Origin: Siphonodentalium dalli
Lineage: Eukaryota; Mollusca; Scaphopoda; Gadilida; Siphonodentaliidae
Direction: 5' to 3'
Assembly (NCBI GenBank): GCA_032622095.1
Contig: CP136066.1
Span: 116,211,319-116,275,318 of the forward strand
Length of the DNA: 64,000 nt
The notes under the pieces were generated by a model. The model saw only the letters and a list, made by a program, of their open reading frames with translations. It was not told the origin of the DNA and searched no databases. Both the position numbers and the translations under genes were made by a program. How positions within the stretch are numbered: the stretch's first letter is position 1; each line of letters opens with the position of its first letter. Shown here piece by piece: positions 23,267 through 35,159 of the stretch.

Positions 23267-24454
23267 AGGGAGGTTTAGATTCTGTTAAGATTTGATAGAC
23301 TATAACTATCAATACGGTGTTGCGTGAACCTTTGCCCAATTAGCGGTGGAGTATAATCTGTTTTATAAGCTCTGGGTAACACTGATGGAGCGAGGGTGAA
23401 CTGTTACACATTAGTAACCACCTCATATAATATGGACCATACTGTGTTATGTTTCATGTCCCACTGTCGATTAATGATGCCAACAAAGATTGTCACATGG
23501 ACTCTGATTGGTAATAGAACTTTTTTCTGTCTCAAAGCTTGGTGGGTAAGTTTTCCAATCTTAAGCTTCCTATTAGGTTCAACATTCTACACTGTATTCA
23601 TCTGTTCCAATTATATTTGGCGCTTTTTGAAATGGCTAATTTGCATTTGCAATTTATGATGAGCTACTAGTACATCTTCTGCACTTGACTTTGTTTCTCC
23701 AGGTCATTTAGTAACTGCAAATTGTAAAGCCATTCATGTCATTGCAGAGCGATGTTTTGTCATATCCATGTCAAAATATTGCGGTTTATTTATACAGTCA
23801 AAATTACAAGTCGCTGAAACAGACTGACAATCACCAAATTCCGGAAAAATACTGTATAACGGCAGAGCTACTTCACATCGCGACAGGGTTTTCCCCAAAT
23901 TTTTGGGAATTGTTATCGGCATATTCGTAATTCAAGTTATTAAATTGGTCTCGCCTTACCCAGAAAAATAATTTGTAATAATTTGACAATGGGTCAATTA
24001 TCAAAGGGTTACCACTGTCCTAAAGGCCCTTACATTACAGATGCTGATGCGATTTCCTCGTCAATAGCACCAAAATATTCTCATGGAAATTCTGTCATAC
24101 TATGTTGGGGGTCATCCTTTATTATGTGTTTTCAATTGGCAGCAAGTCATCACATATGATATATATTTGGTAATTTTCCCAAAGGTTCTGCGGGCTCATT
24201 GGTACAACACACTTGACATCAATAACACTGTAATAGTCCTTTTAATGCCTTCTAATACAAAATAAGATGCCAAATTAATTTTACCATTCACTTGTAGACT
24301 GGCTGGAATGTCTATCCATATTCCATACATTCTCTCTGTGTGTTTTGTATGATGCAGAATCTTGTTATATTACGTTTGGTCCTTGTTGTTCATATTATAA
24401 TTATTTTAGATGAAACATCTTTTGTACAGCAGCAAATCATGGCACACACTTTAA

Positions 24455-24576
24455 CCTTTTCAGTGCCAAGTCCGATTTTTGTATCAACCAATATTTCCTT
24501 GATCATTTTTCAAATTTATTGATTATAATAATGTGATAAACTCTTATTTTATCAATGTTTAAAGCAATGTCAAAGG
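24455..24576 (+). mobile_element. TTAA-type MITE, right terminal repeat decayed
   Basis: TTAA followed by CCTTTTCAGTGCCAAGTCCG and over 80 bp almost identical to the left half of the element at 42575. The right terminal repeat is replaced by unrelated sequence, though AAAGG and TTAA occur at 24572-24580. Confidence 0.55.
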
Positions 24577-25000
24577 TTAACCTTTTTCTTTATTTCATTA
24601 GCATTTATTTGAAGGTATATTCTGGACTTCATATGATATTTGGAGATAGGCGGATACATACATGTACTATTTTTAAAACTGATGGTTTTTGCCTGTCACA
24701 ACTGACATTCATAGTTATAAATATTGCTATAAATATCTTAGATTCAAAATGCAAATTCTACTCTGCTTTGAGATCTCAGATTACTGTGCACATGCTCATG
24801 ACTTTTTCCACATAATTATCATCATCTTCCATTCGTACTCCTTACATTAAAGAATCGTTGCATGTATAGGTCTATATGTGTGTAGATTCCACCCTGTCAT
24901 CTCTTATCTAAACCATTCATCTTTAGTCCAGAATAAATCTTTTTTTTGTTTTTAGATTTAATGTTGTGACTATCTTTTCTTTTATTGTTATTTTTGTCAG

Positions 25001-25084
25001 ATGACTCGCTGTCAGACGACGATTTTATCCAGGACATTGATGTTTCTGTTGCTAAGTGCAATTTTAATCGTAGTATTCTTCATA
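25001..25084 (+). CDS. PPP1R37: PPP1R37-like small acidic tail exon
   Basis: The acceptor is TTTTTGTCAG after a long pyrimidine tract; the donor CATA|GTAAGT is near consensus. In the phase set by the previous exon it reads D-DSLSDDDFIQDIDVSVAK then CNFNRSILH, and exits in phase 1. The acidic SDDDF core fits the tail composition. Support comes from splice signals, open phase and composition; no homologue was compared. Confidence 0.7.
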
Positions 25085-25294
25085 GTAAGTAAATCATCAA
25101 TGCATGTTTTGGAATAGGTTATAGTTGTCTGCTAGATTAATACACTTCACCATACTGTTGTGTTGACTTAGTTGTTGTTTGTTTATGTTTATATTCACAC
25201 TATGTAAGCAATTACATGTAATCATTGTCATACTCATCTGAGAATTTTAATGATTTCTTATTGGAGAAATCAGAGTGATAACATGCTTTGCTAG

Positions 25295-25357
25295 AAGGCT
25301 TGGACATTTCAGAACTGGACATGGATCTATTCAAGGAAATAAGGCCAAAAAAAAAAA
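25295..25357 (+). CDS. Possible 63-bp cassette exon of the PPP1R37-like gene
   Basis: An AG at 25293-25294 is followed by 63 bases that stay open in the gene's phase (phase 1 in, phase 1 out). They would encode KGLDISELDMDLFKEIRPKK plus one lysine. The acidic-amphipathic composition looks protein-like. The only usable donor is weak (A-run then GTGTTT), so the exon may be alternative or spurious. If skipped, 25084 joins 37199 in frame. Confidence 0.35.
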
Positions 25358-25429
25358 GTGTTTTGGTTCTCGGGCAATTTTTTTTCAAATCAATGAGGGA
25401 GGGAGGGTTTTATTTTTATTTTTTATTTT

Positions 25430-25600
25430 TTTCTGCGCATAGTAAGCATGGACAAAGATACCTTCCTCTGTCTAGTAATAACCAGAAAGGTAGAGGGAAC
25501 TGTTATGCATATAAACTCATTTAGTCTTATATAAAAATGACATTGTACTACCAGTGTATGACTGGGATTACCTAAAAATATATAATGCCCCTGACATTAA
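25430..25600 (+). repeat. Dispersed repeat, family G (copy 2)
   Basis: It shares CATAGTAAGCATGG, ATGACATTGTACTACC and GGGATTACCTA, in that order, with 11730-11880. It sits about 70 bp after the possible cassette exon. Confidence 0.45.
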
Positions 25601-26397
25601 CTACTGTTATTGTTGTCTAAAAATTGATACCTCCCCATTCTAATATGTGATCCTGAATTTAGTCCTGTGCCTTTCAAATGTATAAAGTTACAATTGGTGT
25701 AAGTTGTTCACAATGACTAATTGTAAGAGCATGAGGATCAGGCTCAGCTAATCATTTTCTTAATTGTAGTCATCTACTTCATGTTGTAAGCCTGCAAGTC
25801 ACTTTTTAACACATTACATGTTAGAGCTCAATGCACACTAATATTCAACACATATCTGCTATGGACATGTTGATATATTTTTTTTTTCAAATTTATTTAT
25901 TCGTAAGTTTTTTTGTCATAACATCAGGCATTGCAATAAAAAGGCATAATGCGGCCCTTTTTATTCAATGCGGCGGGGCCTGAGAACCAAAACCTTTTTC
26001 TTTTTTTTGGCCTAAATTCATCATTTTAATTAATATATTGACTGAATAACTCCATTTCCAAAATTGTCACATGTGGTTTCCCTGGAGAATACACTACCCC
26101 CAAGCCACTTAGTATACAGCTGATATAATCCACATTCTATCCAGGGTGATCAGCTACTTATTGTTTTTCTTCAATGCTAATGTACCTGCTTTTAGTGCTT
26201 TATGATGATTGCATGTACAATCATATTTTCTCAGATGATGGAACAAATTCAAAAATATGATATAAAAATAACTATGTGACTAATAATACAAAACTAAATC
26301 ATTGAATAAACATTCCTTCCATCTCTGCTTTAAATACTGACCACTCTCTTCAAAGATGGACAACATTAAGATGGACAACATTTCAGGATATTTAAGA

Positions 26398-26900
26398 ATT
26401 AATAAAAGGCTGCCAGGCCACACGTCCCCCAAATAAGGTGGCTTTGTTTTACCGGTGACTTTTATAGAAATGAAAATTTTGATTCTGGATACAACCATTG
26501 AAGCCAACTTTGCTTCCAACTGTCTATGTGGTTAACATGTCTTGTTTTATATGATTAGACACCAGAATAATAAGTAAATTCTAAGTCTATGATATTATAA
26601 TTCGGAAATCAAAATAAATTGGAAATTCTAAGTCAACAAGGGCCATAACTCCAGTAAAAATGAGTGGTTCGAACCCAAATTAGCAAATTTGAAAACAATC
26701 AGATAAATAAAACAAATGTTATCACCTGGGAACGAAAATAACCAGCAAATTCTAAGTCGACAAGTGTCATACAGTAACTGCAGTGAAAATGAGTGGGTCA
26801 AACCCAAAGTCGATCTTGACTTGCATTTTCATGCGACTATTCCATATACTAAATTTTAAAACAATCAAGATAGTCTGGTCGGAAAAGCTACATTTGTGGA
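26398..26900 (-). mobile_element. Family C element, minus orientation
   Basis: The inverse of the C 3' end (AAAAGGCTGCCAGGCCACACG, then TCCCCC) is at 26405-26430. It is followed by inverted units with GGGCCATAACTCC, CTTGACTTGCATTTTC and AGTCGACAAG. Confidence 0.55.
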
Positions 26901-28282
26901 ATACTAGAACCCTAGAGGCATTTTTGGGGAAAAGCATGAAACTAAGTTTTCTAGCATAATTCAAGTATGCTGAATCCAATGAGGGTGCCTGTCGCTGCCT
27001 GTGACCCATATTTCACCCATAAAATCAACTTAAAGTCACATACTGTTTTTATTGCCGCAAAAATACAAGTCAATATCGAGACATATTTCACACTCGTTAT
27101 ACATATAATCTCATGAACATGGGAATACTTTATGAATCACCCCTCGTGACCTTTCTGTCAGAACTATCTCATCATCTGCTATACATATATGGACAAGTCT
27201 GTTATTTAATAAATAAACGCTCTTCATGAAATCACACCCGGTTGAAAGTTCTGTGAATCAGGATTAAGTTGAAAATAAGACGTTTTTTCACAAATATCTT
27301 CAAGATCAGTTCATGCTGTTTGGAACTGGTTGAGTAATGTGACTTTATTTTGTGTTTTATATATTAACTGATCATTGGAGCAATTAAATATGCAATTATT
27401 GGGGTCCTAGCCCCTTCCCTAAATTTTTTTTTTAAACGCGGTATAAAATTTCACAAAAAAATCACAATTGGGATTCTAATCATATTTCAACAAGAAATGA
27501 ACAGAACTTTGTAATATAAGTGAGGCATATCATTACCTATGAATATTCCAACTCATTTGAACCAAAATTCTTACTTTGGCTCAAAATGGCTGCCAAAATG
27601 GCCGCCAAAATATGGAAAATGGTAAATATTGCCCCAGCGTGTCCTGCAATCGTTTACAAGTTGTGGTTGATGTATAAAATTGGCTATTCTGCATTCTATG
27701 CATTGAATACTAACATGTCTGGTGCACCATGGTTAATTATTACTGTTGTCACCACTGACATCACCAAAAATATTGGACTTTTCTCTCAAAAACTTGACAA
27801 AAATATCGGCAAAAATAAACTTTTCAGGTATGGACCATTTTTTCAAGTAAAATGTAACTGTCTTTGGATTCAAATGTGTTTATTGTTTTGGTCTATCTTA
27901 AATGTGTCACACTACGGTATTTATAGACCAGTTTGCTCAAGATGGCTTTCAAAATGGCAACCAAATTTGTAAAAAGTTTGTTTTACATATATCCCGAACA
28001 AATTCTCTGTGTTATCCGAAAAGGTAGTAAATTGTGACTCACTTGGTTATTATACGTGTTAGTTAATTAACTGCCAACTATATGTTCTATTCTTGTTGTC
28101 CCAGTTCCATATGGGGCATGACAATTCATTTTAAAGTATGGAATTTTGCCGATAACCTCTTTTGTGATTCTGGCCATATTATTGAAAGGGAATGGGCAGA
28201 ACTTTGAGACGGAACCGAGATGAACCATAATATGTGGTTATTCTAGTCCATTATGATAACAAAAAATAATATCCACTGGATA

Positions 28283-28730
28283 CAGGGTGGATGCCAAGAT
28301 GGTAGTCAGGGAGTTACTCTATGATCATAGGTGAGGTGAATAGGTATACAGGGAGTTATTGTATGTCATGAATGATGTGAATAGGTATACAAGGAGTGAC
28401 TATATGGTTATATGTGGGTTGTCCATGGTAAGATGTCTAGGTATACAGGGAGAGGTCATGGTCATGTGTGAGGTGAATCGGTATGAATGGAGTGACTGTA
28501 TGGTGTATTGTTGTGTCAATCCACTACGGGTGCACCCGATGTGCCTGTATGTACATTGATGTGGTATATGGATATAGCTACATGGTCACATGTAAGGTCA
28601 TGGGTGGGATGTACACGTGTTGTCTGTATGATCATGGATGGGGTGTGTGGATAAATAGGGAGTTGTTTTATAGTTACGGATAATATGTATAGGTATACAT
28701 GGAATGACTGTACGGTCACGATTGAAGTGT
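28283..28730 (+). repeat. Minisatellite, forward arm, left block
   Basis: Diverged units of roughly 55-60 bp containing GTGAATAGGTATACAGGGAG, TGACTGTATGGTCAT and related words. The block is continuous with 31616-32815 once the transposon between them is removed. Confidence 0.75.
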
Positions 28731-28734
28731 ATAT

Positions 28735-31611
28735 GGGCGATTATTTTGGTGTTGTACGGGACATTTTGAAAACACTCCAGCTTCTGGCGATTAATTGATT
28801 GAAGTTTGCAGACAATATTTTGTGTTTAATTATCACTCATTCCTATGTCAAACTCTTGGAATCATAGTTCATGATATTGAGCAAAGATTTTTTCTATAAT
28901 ATGGCATAATAGTTGGGTGTAGTACGGGACATTTTTGTGACATGATTATTAGGGTACTCAACTATTTAGCAATATTTCTGTTAGATGTGCATAATTAAGT
29001 CCTTCAAATTATAAAATGTTAAGATAGGAAAGATTGCTCTTTATAATGGAAAACATGATTTTTTTCAAAATTCAGATAAATTGGCATGGTAGCAAATAAA
29101 CAGCGGTGTTGTACGGGACAAAGAAAATATGTTGTTCGGGACATTTTTGTCACTGCTCCACATTTTGCCCATTTCTAATAGTAAAGTGTGCAAAACTAAT
29201 GCATATGTTAAACATTTTGGTAAATAATGTTCAACAATAGAAGTGTAAACTAGATTTCTATGTAAAATACTATTTTACTGTTTTTTTGTTGAATTAGTGT
29301 TGTACGGGACAAAATCCAGGTGTCGTACGGGACATTTAGCATATTTCTCAAATTATATCAACTGTAATACATAAAAGCTTCAATTTTCTCTCATTCCTTT
29401 CATGGCAAGAATGCAAGAACTGATTTAGAAGGATTTAGATACACTGCAATGATGTGTGCTTTAGAATTATAGATACACTGAAATTAGTGTGTATGAATAC
29501 TCTGTATTATTGAAGCTATGACTGAGTGTGATATTGGAATATTCAGGCTATAATTTAAATTCAAGTGCCTATTAAATACAGAAATTACAGATGCCACAAA
29601 CCTGGCATTACATAGATCTATAATTATACACATTAGAATTTAGTATTTAATCTTGGCATTATGTTTTATTATATTATATTGTCTAAACCCTAAGTACTGC
29701 TGCACTTGTTCAGTTTTAATAGCAGATTCCATTCAATGAGAGAAAGTTGAAGATATTATGTAACAATATAGCCTATACTGTAGAAAATAACCAATACCAG
29801 ATCATATTCAAATAAACAATTTTATTTGATATAACAAATGTAACTCTAGATAACAATCAACTTTAAAATTAATTCATTTGGATATAATTATCTATAGTTA
29901 TTTCAATAGTTTAAATCATTTAAATCAATTACTAGGTATATGGTACTAGTGTGTGCTTTCACAGCAAAATGTGCAAAAAGAGAATAAATCGTTTTTGTTG
30001 TTGTTTTTTTTTTACATTTTTGACTAAAGTTAGGTCTATGCATCAACATATCCAATTCAGATAATGTGATATATCATCCATAATAAATCCTGAATCAAGT
30101 TACTTCTTCAGTTCAAATGCCACCTTACTCAAAGTAGGCCAGAACTCCAAATGAATTCAAATTCTCAATTTCAGTCAAGTTTGCCACATAATTGCTACAC
30201 AGTTATTTATCACTACATGTCAGTTAACCATTGCAATGCTATGGCTGGTACTTTCATATGCCAGTTTTCACTTAAAAGCTAACCGGTCTATTGCTATATT
30301 TGATTACAAAGTCTTGAGACGATGATGCACAACATATTTTATATCCTGAAGTTGACATTTTGTCAACATATCCTCATTTTTGGTGACCAACATCAAAACT
30401 GAAAACTGTAAGGGTTAAATTTCATTCAATATATTGCTACACAGTTATTTATCACTACATGTCAGTTAACCATTGCAATGCTATGGCTGGTACTTTCATA
30501 CGCCAGTTTTCACTTAAAAGTGAACTGGTCTATTCCTATTGTATTACACAGATTTGACACAATGATACATAACTTATTTTTCCACCCTGGAGCAGCCTGG
30601 AGTTGACATTTTGTCAAAATAACCTTATTTTGGATGATAAACATCAAGGCTGAAAATGTAGGGGTTAATTTTATTCAAAATATATTGCTACACTGTAATT
30701 CAGTTCAGTCAGCAAGCTAGTTAACCATTGAAGTGCCATGGTGGTTAATTTAGTATGCATTATTTTCTAATGCATGAATTGATATCCACTGTTATATGAT
30801 CATCCAATGTGTACAGATATCTATTACCATACCAAATTTGACATGTGGTATACTATTATAGTTGGACCACAAGGATATTAACTCAAGTAGTGCCTTGGTC
30901 AGTTATGTTAAATACAAATAATTACAAACTACTTACCATTATTATATTAACAACAAGTGTACATAATGTGAGGTGCATTTGTTAGTATTTGAAAATTGAC
31001 ATTTTAGTAAATGGAACGATTGATTTTTCCTGGTGTTGTACGGGACATGTCCCATACAACACCATAGATAGTGTTGTACGGGACATTTTTAAATGTATAA
31101 TAATCTTATAATAATGCCAGTATAATGGAAAATGCTCTTAATACTATGGTTTGCACCTTATATGGTAAGAAAATTTGATCTGGTATGGATTGTTGATCTG
31201 TTGTTTGAAAACAATGATAACTTTTGTTCATAAAAGTGTTGTACGGGACATTGGGGGTGGGGTGGAAAACTCATGCCCCTGAAACAGGAACTGATCGATA
31301 ATTTTGATGTAATGTTTTTTTAAACTCTTAGATGGGATCTATTGGTAACATACGTGTAGGATAACACATATGAATAGTGGACAACTGACAAGTTCTAATT
31401 ATTTTTAATTAAAGTAAAAAAAACAGAGAATTACTATAAAAAATTATACCATGTCATCAACAATTGTTTTTATTACAACGGAATTAGTTACAATGACAAA
31501 ATTTTCAGATTATTAAATTTGGATATCTCATATAACTTAAATCATATAGGAATATGATAGAGGCAGAGTTTTATTTTTTTCAATTTATGTCACATTTTCA
31601 AAGAATCGCCC
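28735..31611. mobile_element. Unclassified 2.9-kb DNA transposon with subterminal GTTGTACGGGACA motifs
   Basis: The ends GGGCGATT and AATCGCCC are inverted and flanked by ATAT on both sides (28731-28734, 31612-31615). The minisatellite is interrupted exactly there. Ten copies of GTTGTACGGGACA or one-base variants fall only in the outer thirds: 28751, 28919, 29108, 29131, 29299, 29322 on the left; 31034, 31048 (inverted), 31073, 31238 on the right. The middle holds a ~245-bp tandem repeat (30191-30740). No long reading frame exists. The ATAT duplication could instead be 2 bp with longer terminal repeats. The superfamily is not assigned. Confidence 0.6.
30191..30740 (+). repeat. Tandem repeat of ~245 bp, just over two copies
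   Basis: ATTGCTACACAGTTATTTAT starts at 30191 and again at 30433, with a partial third start at 30683. Copies share GTCAGTTAACCATTGCAATG and CACTTAAAAG. It lies in the motif-free centre of the 28735-31611 element. Confidence 0.75.
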
Positions 31612-31615
31612 ATAT

Positions 31616-32815
31616 GCATACCTAAAGTAAAATGGGTGGACATTATCGAGCGTGTGGGTATATAGGGAGTGTCCTTGTGGTATATATTTATATATCTCGT
31701 GGATGTATTATCATTGGTGGGTGTATAGGGATTAGCTGTATGATCATGGATGACGTGTATGATTATACAGTGAGTTGCTGAATTGTCATGTGTAAGGTGT
31801 ATATGCCAGTACGGAAGGTATGAGTCGTGTGTGCAGGATTTGTGTATATCTGGAAGGGCTGAATGACCGTTGGTGAGGTGTATATGTATACATGGAGTGA
31901 CTCTATGGTCTAGGGTGGGCTGCAATATATGTATATATCGAGTGGTTATATGACTATGTGTGTCGAATAGGTATACATGTAGTGACTGTGTGGTCAATGG
32001 TGAGATGAGTACATGTAGGTATACAAGGAGTGACTGTATGATCATAAATTTAATGAATATATATATACAGGGAGTGACTAAATGGTCATGTGTCGGGTGT
32101 ATGAGTATACCTGGTGTTCCTGCTTGGTGACTCATGACGGTATGGTCGTGTGTAGGTTATACTGGATACACACGTGTTGCTATATGGTCATGGGCGAGGG
32201 GTATGTGTATATAGTGAGTGGCTATATGGCCATGGATGAGTTGCATATGCATACATGGAGTGACTTTTCTGACATGGATGGGTGTATTAGTATATCTTGT
32301 GTCGATATTCGGCTATGGTGTGACACATAGGGATACAGGGAGTGACATGGCCAATGGTGAGGTGAATATGTGTACAAGGATTGACCGTGATCATGTATGA
32401 ATGTTTTGAATAGGTACACACGGGGTGACTATATGGCCATAGGTCAGGTGAAGGAGTATACCAGGTGGCATTGTGAGGGTATTGTATGAAGCGAGTGGCT
32501 ATATGGCCATTGGTGAGGTGCATATGTATACCTGGAGTGACTCTATGGTCACTGTTTTGGTGTTGATGTATATATTGAATGTCTATTTGACCATGTGTGT
32601 GGAGAATAGGTATACAGGGGATTACCATATGGCCAATGGTGAGGTGAATGCATGGATATACACGTAGTGACTATGTGATTATGGGTCATGTTTAGGAGTA
32701 TACCCGGTGTGCCTCCATTGTGACTCATGGCTGTATGGTCATCCGTTGTTATGGGTCAGATGTACGTGTATACATTGGGTCACTATATTGCTATGTCTGT
32801 GTGGTAATGGGTGGC
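31616..32815 (+). repeat. Minisatellite, forward arm, right block
   Basis: About twenty diverged units with GTGAGGTGTATATGTATACA, GGAGTGACTATATGGTCAT and variants. The 181-residue minus-strand frame here is a repeat artefact (recurring HPTHDH/TPCI words). Confidence 0.75.
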
Positions 32816-32915
32816 GATCGCTTTCCACGTTTAACGTGCCCCCCACGTACATGAACACCACCAATATGGAGAATTCTCTGACATGACCTCTCTATTGATT
32901 AACATATCCTTGAGT

Positions 32916-33441
32916 TATTGTGGAAAGCGATAGCCACACAAGGTACACATGTACAACCCACCCATTACCTCAGTCACTCCATATGTACATAAACACCACA
33001 CAAATGACAATATAGTCACCCACTGTATACACGTACACCTGGCCATACAACCATACTTGGTTATACCCGTACATACCACAACTGACGATACAGCCACGAT
33101 TCACCATGCATGAACACCAGTTATACTCCTACACCTGTCACATGACCATATAGTCACTCTATGTATACATATTCACCACATTCACGATCATACATTTACT
33201 CAGTGTATACATATTCATCTCAATATGGACCATACAGCCACTACATGACTTTTGTATACCTATTCGCCATACCCATGACCATATGGTCAAACCAGGTATA
33301 CATATACACCTCACCAATGGTGTGCCCTTCCAGATATACCAATACCCACACACACGACCACTTATACCTTCCATACTTGCATATACACCTCACACATGAC
33401 AATTCAGCAACTCAATGTATACTGTACTCATACACGCCACT
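32916..33441 (-). repeat. Minisatellite, inverted arm
   Basis: Units such as CAATATAGTCACCCACTGTA are the reverse complement of the forward arm. The last ~170 bp (33270-33435) aligns in reverse with 31755-31900 over features such as GAGTTGCTGAATTGTCATG and TATATCTGGAAGGGC. This shows a higher-order inverted duplication rather than chance. Confidence 0.7.
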
Positions 33442-33559
33442 TCAATGATCAGTTAATATACAAAACACAAAATAAAGTAATATTACTCAACCAGTTCCAA
33501 ACTACATGAACTGATCAAGAAGATATTTGTGAAAAAACGTCATATTTTCAACTTCCGGT

Positions 33560-34260
33560 GGCCATTTTGGCAGCCATCTTGGAGGGTGAGTTTCAATTTT
33601 GCGCCAAAAAAGTGTCATTATGTCTTAGCTTCACGAAAATATATACATTTGTATACATTTTACCATATTTTCCCGCTATAATTTGCATAAAACTGACTTA
33701 GGGTCTGATCTGAAAAACGGCGGCCAGGATGGACGCCATCTTGTCTGGAGTCTACACGGCCACTTTTTTTCTTGTTAACTTTGCTTAAAAGTTGAAGGAC
33801 CTAATAAGGAACAAAATGAGTGGGGTGAAGTTAAGTCCCAGGTGGGTGCAAGGGTACCCCTATTGGCTCCCGGACTAATTCTTACGAGAATCGTTGATAA
33901 ATATACAAAACAGCAATGTCTTACCGTAGGTACCTGATTAATATGATGTTAATATTTCAGAATTATTACTGTGAATATAGTATCATGATATAACGCGGCT
34001 TTGAACGTTCCGCGAGGAGTATATAAGTTTGAGTAAGTCCAAGGCCAGTTACGTGATTTCATATGAAGTTGTACGGTGCGCCGTATCAACAACCCTCCAG
34101 CGAAGAAAACACGAATATTTTAAAAGCCTTTTATTGAACCCTATGTTCATCCAATCGGGCGACAGGCAGTCTATTCGTGTTCGGCACCTTCGAATTATGG
34201 TAAAAAAGTTGGTTTGACACTTTTCCGCGGAAATGCTTCTAGAAATGTATTTTCTGAGAA
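33560..34260. other. No gene recognised
   Basis: The sequence after the foldback's right arm. It contains GCCATTTTGGCAGCCATCTT and a second CCATCTT word, then AT-rich DNA. Short frames only. Confidence 0.4.
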
Positions 34261-34276
34261 TTACGACTAGACTAAG

Positions 34277-35060
34277 AGAACTAAAACTAAAGTTATCATC
34301 TGGAGACCAAAACAATTTGCAAATTCTAAGTCGACAAGGACGATAAATCTGGTATAAATAGGCAGACTGTACTTGACCTGTATTTTCATAGCGGTATTCC
34401 ACATACAAAATTTGAAAACAATAGGATAACTAAAACTAAAGTTATCATCCGGAACCATCTGGTATGGAAGGACACATGGACAGACACCGGTGATATCTAT
34501 ACAGGTAGTTTCCCAAAATTGTTTGGGGGGAAAAACACATCGGTGCGTGTATCGTACAATTGATCAGATTTTGACCACAAACATACTTTTTGTAGAACGA
34601 TGCGAAAAGAATCCTACAAATTGGTATCTGTGGTAAAATTTGACTATACACTCAGATGCCCCAAATTTCAGGGGACTATAGAAATCACCGGTGTCTGTTC
34701 ATCCCAGATGGTTTCCAGATGATAACTTCAGTTATAGTTATCTGATTGTCTTTAAATTTGGTATATTGGTTGCTTATATGAAAATACCAGTCAAGTTCGA
34801 ATGTGGGTGAGGTCCGCCCATTTTTACCATAGTTACCAGTATGATCCTTGTTGACTTAGAATTTGCCAATTATTTTGGTTTCTGGATGATAACATTAATT
34901 TTAGTTATCTCATTGTTTTAAAATTTAGTATATGGATTACTCACATGACAATGCAGGTCAAATTTGTATATGGTCACGGTCTGCCCATTTTTACCAGAGT
35001 TATGGCCCTTGTCGACTTAAATTTTTCACCAACTGTTATCAGGGCAAAGAGTGAGACAAA
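34277..35060. repeat. Two family C copies in head-to-head inverted arrangement
   Basis: 34277-34490 holds inverted C units (AACTAAAGTTATCATC, twice), ending in GACAGACACCGGTGAT. 34680-35060 holds forward units starting from ATCACCGGTGTCTGTTC. The flanks of the 190-bp centre pair with each other, giving a large hairpin. Confidence 0.6.
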
Positions 35061-35159
35061 CACTCATTATACCGGTATATGTTCACTGTGATCGGAAATA
35101 CACTTACCACTCACAAACACTCTTTATTTTTTCATTCTGAAGAAAACTCTGGCCCTGAT

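Larger units (their letters stand above)
27268..33552. mobile_element. Foldback-like composite with 111-bp inverted ends and minisatellite arms
   Basis: 27268-27378 (GTTGAAAATAAGACG ... ACTGATCATTGGA) is inverted at 33442-33552 with about ten mismatches. Inside are minisatellites that run forward on the left (28283-28730, 31616-32815) and inverted on the right (32916-33441). A short centre pairs GATCGCTTTCCAC with GTGGAAAGCGATAG. Long inverted repeats built of short tandem units are the layout of Foldback-type transposons. The left side also has a 0.9-kb segment (27379-28282) without counterpart on the right, and a transposon is inserted at 28735. The whole structure lies in the last intron of the PPP1R37-like gene. 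No coding frame. Confidence 0.55.

Noticed and set aside
27520-27972. A 150-residue plus-strand frame
   Set aside because: It contains a short CCAAAATGG repeat, has no family resemblance, and lies in a foldback element's unpaired segment. Not supportable as a gene.
31590-32135. A 181-residue minus-strand frame rich in His, Thr and Pro
   Set aside because: It is the minisatellite read in reverse, with the same words recurring every ~20 residues.
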